A stretch of 20,990 bases of DNA from Isohypsibius dastychi. Its lineage: Eukaryota; Tardigrada; Eutardigrada; Parachela; Isohypsibiidae. Below are positions 1 to 8,575 of this stretch, one piece after another. Within the stretch, counting starts at the first letter, position 1. Every line of letters starts with the position of its first letter. The notes under the pieces were generated by a model. That model was not told where the DNA came from. It ran no database searches and saw only the letters and a list, made by a program, of their open reading frames with translations. Location of the stretch: NCBI GenBank assembly GCA_034696485.1, contig JAQIWT010000411.1, forward strand, positions 1 through 20,990, given 5' to 3'. The position numbers and the translations under genes were made by a program.

Positions 1-134
1 CACTTTGCCCAGCGGGCGGCAATGGAAGTCATTTTCCATATATTGGGGTGGGCGGAAATAGTCGTCTTTGATCGTATCTGGAATTGACGAATGCATACAT
101 CGTCGAAAGATTGAGAAATATACCGACTTCCTTG

Positions 135-352
135 AACTTGATCGCGTTGAAATAATCTACGCTTGGCAATCAAAATAATTGATATCACTGTTGTTGATTG
201 TATTGATTGTTATTGATTGTAAAACCTTCGAATTAGTGTAAATATTATTATTTTGGTATTCCAGGTCCTTCCTTGGAGATCTGGTTGGCGATCGTCTTCA
301 GTCCGAAGCGATATCTTCAAAACAACTCCATCTGCGATGTCCAATGTTCGTA
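135..352 (+). pseudogene. Ferrochelatase last-exon duplicate (broken)
   Basis: Positions 266-352 match the start of the last ferrochelatase exon at 16932-17060, with roughly seven differences over about 87 bp. Read in the right frame it still gives LGDLVGDRLQSEAISSKQLH and then a CPMF motif. The second cysteine of the iron-sulfur motif is now Phe, the third is gone, and similarity ends near 352. The exon edge carries small insertions, so the parental frame is not kept across the acceptor. Similarity continues upstream into intron sequence (AATCAAAATA at about 168-177, the stretch before 'aaccttcgaatt', and an acceptor-like 'attccag'). This points to duplication of genomic DNA and not a spliced retrocopy. 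Differences include both silent and amino-acid-changing ones. A non-functional remnant is the best reading, unless the window edge cuts off a more complete second gene. Confidence 0.85.
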
Positions 353-437
353 AATTCTCGTGCTACAATACCTGCCAGCCAATGGCTCCAACAAATACTA
401 AGAAAAGGCTTAGAAGTTCCATGGTTATTTATGACAT

Positions 438-660
438 CCACGCGTGTAGCCGGCAAATTTGTTACCCTGTTGGTAACAATGTTTTGGCCCGTATGGCGGC
501 CACGGGCCAAAACCAACTTATGATAGACTCAACTCGAACATGTCATGTTGAGCGGTAGAGTCGACAGGTACATGTAAGTTGAGTTCGCTTCTCGGGTATG
601 TACAATTTGAGCGATAAGGTACGCTCGGTATGCTTGGTATGCTCGGTATGACTGACTCGC
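438..660 (+). mobile_element. Left arm of foldback-like inverted-repeat element
   Basis: Positions 502-630 match the reverse complement of 4205-4333 with only a handful of differences over 129 bp. Outside this core (445-484) the sequence matches the reverse complement of the repeat at 5188-5252, with an internal deletion. Inside it, 621-647 holds three copies of a 9-bp unit (ATGCTCGGT) that also occurs in the other arm. Positions 481-492 and 502-513 form a perfect 12-bp inverted repeat around a 9-nt loop. No target-site duplication was identified, so the outer limit is approximate. Confidence 0.75.
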
Positions 661-965
661 AACGTTTCATAGATCATGAGTTTCCGTTCACGGATCGTAA
701 ACAAAAGATGGTTGACTTGGTCTAGACATCTGGAGATAAACGGTTGAGTTAACAATTTTGAACAAGTCGTCTTAGTCAGCTGGTCAAATTTTACCATTCC
801 GTCCAGGGTACCACATGGTAGCCTGTCTTACGAATCGTGCGAACGTAGTAAGAAGGAAGCTGTACATGAGCAGAAAGAGGCGGAGTGAAGTGGTAAGAAA
901 GGGGATCGGCATTATTCCATAAATGTGTATGAATGTATATAGGAGGGAAAGGCAGAGCTGGTCAG

Positions 966-1059
966 ATACGTCTCCGCCAAAAAGCTCAATACGTCTCCGC
1001 CCTATCGATTGACTGAGTGAACAGACAGAAATGTATTGAGCTTTTTGGCGGAGACGTAT
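966..1059. repeat. Perfect 27-bp inverted repeat (hairpin)
   Basis: Positions 966-992 and 1033-1059 are perfect reverse complements over 27 bp, separated by 40 nt. The arms contain CGTCTCCGCC and AAAAAGCTCAATAC. The loop begins with another copy of the CGTCTCCGCC motif at 992-1001. Perfect pairing over this length implies a recent origin or maintained structure. Confidence 0.95.
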
Positions 1060-1252
1060 TCGTGAAAAGGTGGAACTGTGTGACGTCAATCGAGCTGCGT
1101 GGTCAAACGAACAAAGAAAGGGATAGTTTATGTTATTGGCGATTCGCCTTCCAAAGTGCAGCGCTGGCTATGCGGACCGGAACGTTGTAATCTGTCTGCC
1201 GGTCATCCATCCGTGCAAATTCTAGGGGAATGCGAATGCGATCAGTCCTATG

Positions 1253-1372
1253 TTCCGGCTGGTTTTGGTACCGACGGTCCTAAACCTGATGTCTGTTCCA
1301 GCCGAAGGCTGGTTCCGGCTGGTTTTGGTACCGACGGTCCTAAACTTGATGTATGTGCCAGCCGAAGGCTGG
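1253..1372. repeat. Two 60-bp tandem repeat units
   Basis: Units 1253-1312 and 1313-1372 are head-to-tail and differ at only a few positions. Each ends in CCAGCCGAAGGCTGG, which can fold into a 6-bp stem with a 3-nt loop, and each begins with TTCCGGCTGG, which can pair with the same stem. The unit length is a multiple of three, so open frames run through it on both strands. I do not take those as genes, since they lack a supported ATG. Confidence 0.95.
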
Positions 1373-1575
1373 TATATATATAAGGTATAGTACACGAAAG
1401 TTGATCCCACCCTAAAGCTCGTAGATAAATTGTTGAACGGTTTGCTTGGGCTTGTCCTTCTATCTGGCGCTACATGCTCCTTGGCTTCAGCCAGACCTGG
1501 TTGGAAATTTCCTGTCCAGCTGATAGATGCTCATAAGAGCGATAGAGAAGCCCACTAAACTGCCTTATCGCTTGA

Positions 1576-1953
1576 CCAAATTGAATATACAGTATTGGCC
1601 TCACTCCAGCAGCAGGCACTGTATCCACTGAAATCAAACCTGTTATCACAGATCGTTAAATTGGACGTGGCCTATCTTTTGTTTTACTGATAGAGTACAG
1701 AAACAACGTCATTCACCGCTAAATTTATCCCTGCTTCGGACTATAGCAGAATCCAGCTCCGACTAGACTGGAATAAAAGCTGTATAGAAAGGAATGCCTC
1801 TCTTGGTCAGTGTCAAACGCGGAATCAAGTTGCGCACATAGGGATTGGGGAGATCGGATCAACAGGAGAGGGAGAATGGGAATCAAGTTGTCCGTAACAG
1901 ATTTGATATTAGGCGGTCGAAAGAGTGAGGCCAATACTATATATTCAATTTGG
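1576..1953. mobile_element. MITE-like element with 31-bp terminal inverted repeats
   Basis: The termini 1576-1606 and 1923-1953 are inverted copies over 31 bp with one mismatch, beginning CCAAATTGAATATA. CTTGA lies directly outside both ends (1571-1575 and 1954-1958), which fits a 5-bp target-site duplication. Weaker inverted similarity continues inward (ATCAAACCTGTTA against the reverse complement of TAACAGATTTGAT). The 378-bp interior has no coding potential, so this would be a non-autonomous DNA transposon. I cannot assign a superfamily. Confidence 0.7.
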
Positions 1954-1999
1954 CTTGACCGCTCTTCGTTCTTAATGCTATAGCGTGAGTTGATAAGGG

Positions 2000-3770
2000 C
2001 AGATTCGACGCAGCATTTCTACTGCGCTGTATTATTCTTGAGTCTGACAGTAATTAAGGCAGTCTTTTGAAGACCTAGAGAGCGAGCATGCAGACCAGTG
2101 CTGGAACAGTCAAAATTATGCCGGGGGTGGGGGGCAGCGTGGTAATGGTGTAGGTGGTATCTTCCTAAAATTCCTTGTGTGACCTCCGTCGGCCACGCGC
2201 TTGGACTGGTAGTTTTCAGTGAATGAAAGAAGAAATTCTCATTCATCCAAAGAACAATCAAATATATCTGAGAATAAATACATTCATGATGATATTTGTA
2301 TACATATTTGAGTGATTTTTCTACAACGTGAACCATCTTAAATCGTTGTAATGAAAGTTATACGTTCTGTTCTTTTACACTGGCGGCCTCTCCCTGACCC
2401 CCACCAGCCGGATTTCCACCCAGGGGGTGGAGCCTGCCAATATTCGTCTTTGTTTCTAGAACTGTTCGCCTGCTACGCCTGCTACAGCTATTCCAGACTT
2501 TTATACGGCGTAATATTCTACTACAATAAATGATGAGTAATATTTGAGTTAGTTTTTTTATGCATTTTCCAGAATGCACCATCGCCTCGGCAAGTTATCA
2601 CAAGTTACTATTAAAGGTCATCAAGTAGATTCGTGTTTTTCTCGGGTATGTGCTGTATTGAGCGCCATAAAATGTACCATTAATTTTGATTCTTATGTCT
2701 GAACATTATAAATGAATATTACCACCATATTCTGAAATCATCTTCGTGTTTTTGCGGGTGACTAAATATTCATGGAACAAAAAGTTGTCATGCTCCCTGT
2801 AAAAATTTGCAGTTGCAGCTCCTCTCCATGTAGAAAAGCCTGAACGCGCTGCTCGCATCTACGATCTCTTATATGACCTCCTCGGCAAGTTCTTACAATA
2901 TCCTTTTTCCACATTGCGGATTCTGGAAAGTGTACAAAAATATTAACGGGGAGCGATAAATCATCAATCGGTTGCTGGAAATATCAAGGTGTCTACAACC
3001 TGAACTTGTTTGTCCTGCTAAACCCCACTTGACGGTCACGCCCTACTTGTTGATTTGTAGGGCACAGTCAAGAAAAACCCTTGATTCCAAAAAAAGAGGA
3101 TATACAATCCACCTAGTCGCGCGTCCGGACAAAGCCATAGAAATAAACCTGCTGAAAAACTTTTTGCTCAGCCGAGCAGGAAGCGGTTCATATCCAATCT
3201 ACATAAGAAAGACACGCTAGCTGAGCTGATTGACATCAACCAGATCATCAACCTGAGCTGATCCCATCAACCAGAACCAAATCCCAACCTTCATCAAAAG
3301 CTGGGGGAACAATTAAGCAGGGGTCTTTTTGCTGACCGTTCTCATACCGGTACGTATATGTCATCAATCCTCCGGAAAAAGCGTTCCCAAGTCGATTCAA
3401 AAATCTAAACTTAAATCAAGGATCTTCGTGACATTTTAAACTTTTCGCTCGAAATACAACACAGGTGAACACAAAATTAGTTCCACGCAATGGCTAAAAC
3501 ATATCATGAGAAAAACAGGCTAATAAAACAGACACCAGAAGGCAAAATTAAATAACTCAACGACATCCAACTCCGGGTCATTCAACATTTTGGAGCCAAA
3601 TCGCTGACTGGTTGCAGGAAGCTCGGAACTTGCGTCAACTTGCGTCAGTTAGTTTGTCGTTCTTAAAACAGTCAAAATCGCCTCCTCAAACCTCTACCTT
3701 GCCCTCCCCGAACCCCCATCGTAGGCAGAAGTCGCAAAATGCAGGGAACTGAGCGATTTCTCTGCGTGGC
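2000..3770. other. Gene-free stretch inside the repeat region
   Basis: No coding exon, RNA gene or transposase is evident here. Minor items are a short palindrome CCACCCAGGGGGTGG (2416-2430), a CTCGGGTATGT plus TTGAGCG pair near 2640-2668 that resembles the inverted-repeat arms at 570-612, and repeated GAGCTGAT and CATCAACC motifs at 3222-3282. Open frames are short and start mostly at non-ATG codons. Confidence 0.6.
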
Positions 3771-3798
3771 AGATTGCTTGCAAATCAGGTGACGAAAT

Positions 3799-3853
3799 CT
3801 GATTTTCGAATCATCATGACACCATGCTTCGATCATGAGAATTCGAAAATCAG
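3799..3853. repeat. 21-bp imperfect inverted repeat
   Basis: Arms 3799-3819 and 3833-3853 pair over 21 bp with two mismatches; the outer 13 bp (CTGATTTTCGAAT) are perfect. The loop is 13 nt. It lies inside the interval bounded by the two foldback-like arms. Confidence 0.85.
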
Positions 3854-4139
3854 GTTCAAAAATACGATACCCAGAACCACAATTCACGATTACTGGCAAG
3901 TGAGATTTTACGAATTTTTGACAAAAGAACGTAACTTGAAACCAACTTGCGATTGGGCAAGTGAGTCTGCTGAACTGCATCCCTGACCCTCTCCTATAAA
4001 CTACTCTGTTGACACAAGTTCACCAGTGTAATCCAAACAAAGGTCAGCGGAATCCAAATTACTGCTGGTCAGTGAAGCTGTTGTCAAGTGCGGCATGAAT
4101 ACCATACCTGCACAGTAAGTCAGTAGCTATCGACTGTAG

Positions 4140-4446
4140 CAAGTCGGTCATGTCAGTCATACCGTGCATATCGAGCATACCGAGCACACCGAGCATCCCG
4201 AGTTTACCGAGCGTACCGTATCGCTCAAAGTGTACCTACCCGAGAAGCGAACTCAACTTACATATACCTATCGACTCTACCGCTCAACATGACATGTTCG
4301 AGTTGAGTCTATCATAAGTTGGTTTTGGCCCGTGGGGGCCGCCATAGGCCCGTGGGGGCCGCCATATGTGTAACATGTGTAACATGTGTGCATGTGTAAC
4401 AATGTTTAGCCAACAAATTCTTTGTCACCCAAAATTTGTTACCCCA
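4140..4446 (-). mobile_element. Right arm of foldback-like inverted-repeat element
   Basis: Positions 4205-4333 are the inverted partner of 502-630. The inner side (4161-4223) holds about seven copies of the 9-bp unit ACCGAGCAT, against three in the left arm. On the outer side is a 20-bp direct duplication (4327-4346 and 4347-4366, GGCCCGTGGGGGCCGCCATA), then several ATGTGTAAC units (about 4365-4402). Positions about 4390-4446 match, inverted, the sequence at 5088-5140. The roughly 3.6 kb between the arms shows no protein-coding gene, so the element would be non-autonomous. Confidence 0.75.
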
Positions 4447-4449
4447 CCT

Positions 4450-5085
4450 GATCTGGATCCCCATGTTCAGGATAGCTCTCAAGTGAACACTGATCATCTC
4501 AACCTAGACTGCGACTTATAGCTGAGTTTTCACGATGCATGGAAACTGTGGGGGTGGAATAAAGCTTAAGTTTTCTAGACACATTTGTTTTGAATACAAG
4601 ATATTACTTTGCTGTCGCACTTTCTGTCAGCCTGTTTGGGCTTGACACTCATGGTAATAGACTTCAGGCAACACATATTTTATTAACCAACGGTTGTTAT
4701 CTTTCTTTACAAAGCAGGTTGAGCACGAAGATGTCAACATTTTATTTCAGAAGATAGGAAAGGTTAAGAGAGGAAAATCTGTGATACCAGAGTTCACGAA
4801 ATCTGCTGGGGTGTTCTTCTTCTTCAAATATCATTCTCAAGTATTATCACTAAAATTGACTGAAACGAATGTTACAGTATTCTGTCGCATTGTCGGCAGA
4901 AGATTTCTAAAGTGCAGCCAAAAATGAATTTCAAGTACTAGAATGAAAATGGTCTAAAAACTCATGTCTTCACAGATTCCTGTAGTCTAAAGACTCAATA
5001 TGACATCGCGGTGTAGGTTGGAATGACTAACGGTCACATGAGGCCTACAGTACACTGATCTCCAGGATCCGTTCCAATTCGAGTA
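4450..5085. other. Gene-free stretch
   Basis: Between the right inverted-repeat arm and the 77-bp-period repeat I see no supported gene. The longest open frame (4694-4927) begins at TTG and has no recognisable domain. Confidence 0.55.
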
Positions 5086-5110
5086 ACAAATTCTGGGTAA
5101 CAAAAAATTC

Positions 5111-5249
5111 TTGTTGGCCTAACATTGTTACCCTGTGTTACATGCCAACAGCGTAACAAATCTGCCGGCTACTGTGATTTTGAAACTTTGTTGGCCAAAC
5201 ATTGTTACCCTGGGTAACAGGCCAACAGGGTAACAAATTTGCCGGCTAC
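5111..5249. repeat. Direct repeat, 62-bp units at 77-bp spacing
   Basis: Units 5111-5172 and 5188-5249 are direct copies, each running from TTGTTGGCC to GCCGGCTAC. The second unit contains an internal inverted pair, GTTGGCC and GGCCAAC, and TTGTTACCCTGGGTAACAGG. Inverted, deleted copies of the same family form the outer part of the left arm (445-484). Positions 5088-5140 match inverted sequence at 4390-4446. The stretch therefore belongs to the same repeat family. Confidence 0.9.
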
Positions 5250-5335
5250 ACACGCGTGCTTTTTGATACAACAGTTTTACTATTATGCAACATATAAACG
5301 TCGTCCTTCTCATCTACTGCCTGGATTTCTGATCT

Positions 5336-8300
5336 TCAAGAAGCGAGGAGTAATAACGGACTACCGGTCATTTGGTCATTTCGCTGAGTTGTACCCTCCA
5401 GAATCTCGGCTAAATTAATCAGAAGTTATATCATACCTACTACCATATCTACATCAGAAACGAATAAACTTACATTTTCTGATCCTTAGTTCAACTTGTC
5501 CGTTGTGCGTACCACGAACATTCCAATTGAATAACCCCGCCAAGAGATGTCTGCTTAACAGCGCTTTTTGATTCGGATCATACACCTGGATTTCGTACTT
5601 CTCTGTCCAGCAGTGCTCACGAGGACGAGTCGAAGAACGGAGGTGGTGGTCAACACCGTGAGCACAAACGCTGAAATACCATATTCAATCCAACAACCTT
5701 TCATTTGTCTAAACAGCTGCTGATCATTGAATATTCACCGTTCTCTAATGCCAAGTCTCTGGTCCTCGCGTTGCTCCCCTGAGCAACGCGAGCATGTTTC
5801 TCCTCGCAGCATGTTTCTGATGACTAATTTGTCTTTCCACAAAGATATGTCAACAGGATAGGAAAAGTTTGATAACTCTGCCAAGAAGCAAACGATCGGA
5901 ATTCGGAATTAAAAACATGTTCAAGTTCACTTACTTGTAATCGTCGACCATGCATTTTTTGAGGGATCGTATGACTTGAGATATTCATCAAAACCATAAC
6001 CACGTATATGTTTATCAAATTGTTCAGAAACTGGGGATACAAGTTCTGATATGAAGTTTTGCAACAAACAGGGTACTATATTTACCGATGGCGTATATCA
6101 TTCCATCTGGATGAGCACAAACGCCGAACATCAGCATTAAAGTAGATTGTGGCAAAGGAGATTTCTTCGACCAGGTGTCTGATACTGGATCATACGCGTA
6201 TGTTAGTGGTCCGGGACCTCCACGCCTACCATTCACGGCGCACATGAACGCGTAGATGCGACCATGCTGAATTACAAAAAACGAAGCATCCGTAGAGAAT
6301 TCGAAGGGCAGCTGCCGGCCCGAATTGACAACGTTATCTGACGCCGTGATGGAAAAGTCCCACCGTGTCAGAGATGTTATGCCCGATATCTCGTAGGTGC
6401 TGGTGCTGTGATGCAGAACATACAGTGACCTATCTATAGTACCCATCCCTGGAAGTCAGTGCATTGTAAGTGACTTGATTGTGGTTCGTGTTTTTTTTAC
6501 TCACAAAAAATACAAGGAAGAATTCCGTTCTCGATTAAGTGTTCCCATGTGTTAGTGCCGAACTTATATCTTAAAATCATCGTTGCTGGTCGTTTATGCC
6601 AGACCGGTGCGGGTACCTCCCAAGTATTAGCCGCCAATAAAAGATCACCATCCTGTAGTTGGCAAATGAAACTTGGAACGATGTCACCTGGTGTACCGCA
6701 GACCCATTTGGTCCGATTGTTTGCAGGATCGTAGAAACCAATCGAATTCAGGCGGCACGCTTCGTGCCCCCAAGGTAAACAGCGGGTTCTATCATTGAGT
6801 ATAACTAGCCCTGTCTGAAATCCTGAAGATGGACCCAGAGTGTCAGACCTTGTTACAAGTTCCAACATACAGTCATCTACTCACCCTCATTTCTGAGATG
6901 ATATCGTGGATGATACAATTCAAACAATCGGTCTCGATCCTCCTGCATTGAAAGGGCCGTATTCAGAAACGGACGAACGAGCTCCTTAAGATCATCCTCT
7001 TGTTCTTCACATTCAACTCGGATGCGTTCAAGCTGAGAGCTCTAAAATGTGAGTTTGTTGAACTAGTTAAAAAGCACGAATCAGTAGCTGTACCTTCATG
7101 AGGGGAAATCGGATGAGCTCCAGCAATCGACTGAAATCACTGAATCGCCCTTTTGGGTCATGTAGATACCATTGGTAAACGGCTTGCCAGCATACTTCTT
7201 CCTCGCCAGTCGTAAGATCGTCTGAAGATAAGAAGTCTGACATCTGCAAGACAATGAACACTTTGTGAGATCCATCTTTTTGTTGAGAAAACTGTAAGAC
7301 CGCGTATGAAAACATTTTGATCGCCGTTTCAAACGTTTGGAAAATCCACCCGGCGGACCGGGGTATAATCTCAACAATTTTCTTTCTTTTGTTCTAAGAG
7401 AAAAAAAATCAATGGGTTCCTCTATCACAAGACTAGTCATGTCCTCACTACGCCATGCCCGGTTGATACTGTATTTGCTGAGACAAGATAATGTAAACAC
7501 ATGGAAAACGAAAAAAAGAAAGGTGAGAGCTCGGGGCACCATCGACACCATCCATTTCCTCGGGGCGCCATTCTCCAATAACTGACCACACCATTCTGAC
7601 CCCGGGGCACCATTTGTTTTGAATGGTGTCATAAGAGAAAAAACGCGGATCACCATTCCCCAAAAAAAGTCAATTTGAAGTGTTTTATAGCCAGATTGTG
7701 ATCAGTTTCTAGGATCTACTGATGTCATGAAAAATATACTCTAGCTGTAATCCATGTGAATTCTGAACCCTGACGACAGATCTGGCACTGTTATACCTCC
7801 GGTGAGGAAGATCTACGCTGCAGGCTGACATCCGTTCAAGTCCGGTAGGACGGCACGAGCTGTGGGTAATTCGCCACAAAATTTGTCGATGATTTAGCGA
7901 ATGGACTGGATTTACAGTTCGAGCCCCCTGTTCATAACTCCAGCATAAATTATTGAAATTATTTTAGGTTTCTGAGAAAAGCTGGTGATAAGTGTCTCCC
8001 AGCCAGCATCAAAGGGTATTTCTCACTTACCAACGCGGCACTGCATTCAATGAATGACCTTTGTTTAAAGATAATTTCAGCGTTTCTCAAGATCAGTGCA
8101 AACATATCCGACGCCAACTCAGAAAGGTCATTTTGCTTCGCAAATATCAATATCGTGCAGTAATCCTGGGGGTCAGCTTGGGTGACGAGATGACGCTCGC
8201 AAATGTGAACGAGCGATGGGATTATGAAATAATTTCCAAGCGAAAGCATCTCCAGAACATTTTCAGCATCCAAAGCTAATGATGATGTTTCAATAAAGCC

Positions 8301-8575
8301 AACAATCCTGGAAACCGGACAATATAATGACTAAAAAATCAAGCCCAATAACAGTGATATCGGGTGCTGTACCTGACCAAAGCGCTGAATGAAATGTCAT
8401 GAAGGATGAACTCAGCTCTTCCAGATTCCAACGGTGAACTGAACAATCTCTTAAAGAACGAACTTTTCTCTGATAACTTCGCTCGGTCACAACTGATTTC
8501 ATCATTCTTTGAACCACATTTCAAAGTCACTTGGTTCGATGAGCTGTTCACATCAACACCGGTGTTCAACGCCAT
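5336..8575 (-). CDS. BTB-BACK-Kelch protein, Kelch-like family
   Basis: Ten exons join in frame to 657 aa: 8575-8373, 8307-8031, 7243-7094, 7041-6885, 6822-6505, 6448-6086, 6030-5935, 5877-5739, 5670-5474 and 5409-5336. All introns are GT-AG; eight are 52-68 nt and one is 787 nt. Residues about 15-105 form a BTB domain, including FILHDISFSALV and LALDAENVLEMLSLGNYF. Residues about 110-210 form a BACK domain, including FLSSDDLTTGEEEVCWQAV. Degenerate Kelch blades follow, marked by FYDPANNRTKW, AYDPVSDTW (about 453-461), SYDPSKNAW (about 509-517) and VYDPNQ (about 597-602). Such proteins usually act as substrate adaptors of Cullin-3 ubiquitin ligases. The blades mostly lack the usual double glycine, so the propeller is divergent. 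The start is the first ATG in an open frame closed upstream by TAA. The last three exons are the least certain. Confidence 0.9.
7244..8030 (-). other. Large intron 2 of the BTB-Kelch gene
   Basis: At 787 nt this intron is more than ten times longer than the other eight of the gene. Its donor (GTAAGT, 8030) and acceptor (TTGCAG, ending 7244) are good. It contains repeated CGGGGC(A/G)CCAT motifs near 7532, 7560 and 7602, and a related ATCACCATTCCCC near 7652. A 186-aa open frame across its lower end is a shadow of the next exon. Confidence 0.8.

Noticed and set aside
62-178. Short open frame at the left edge reading towards the ferrochelatase copy
   Set aside because: Its translation does not match any ferrochelatase exon or known domain, and part of it overlaps sequence resembling the parental intron.
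1099-1383. 94-aa open frame with a repeated VPAGFGTDGPK segment
   Set aside because: It starts at GTG and stays open only because the 60-bp repeat is a multiple of three; the opposite strand is open as well.
2972-3220. Possible transposase fragment inside the foldback-like element
   Set aside because: The 82-aa translation has no catalytic motif or similarity that I recognise.
5581-5680. Possible hammerhead-type ribozyme (CCTGGATTTCGTACTT and a long stem)
   Set aside because: The CTGANGA and GAAA core elements are not in the right positions, and the stretch translates in frame as a Kelch exon.
7096-7656. 186-aa minus-strand open frame
   Set aside because: It begins upstream in the large intron and crosses the BACK exon in the wrong frame; the true exon is supported by splice sites and the BACK motif.
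7800-7960. tRNA- or SINE-like B boxes (GTTCAAGTCC near 7828-7845 and AGTTCGAGCCC near 7916-7926)
   Set aside because: The T-arm stems do not pair properly and no acceptor stem or A box fits; at most a decayed relic.
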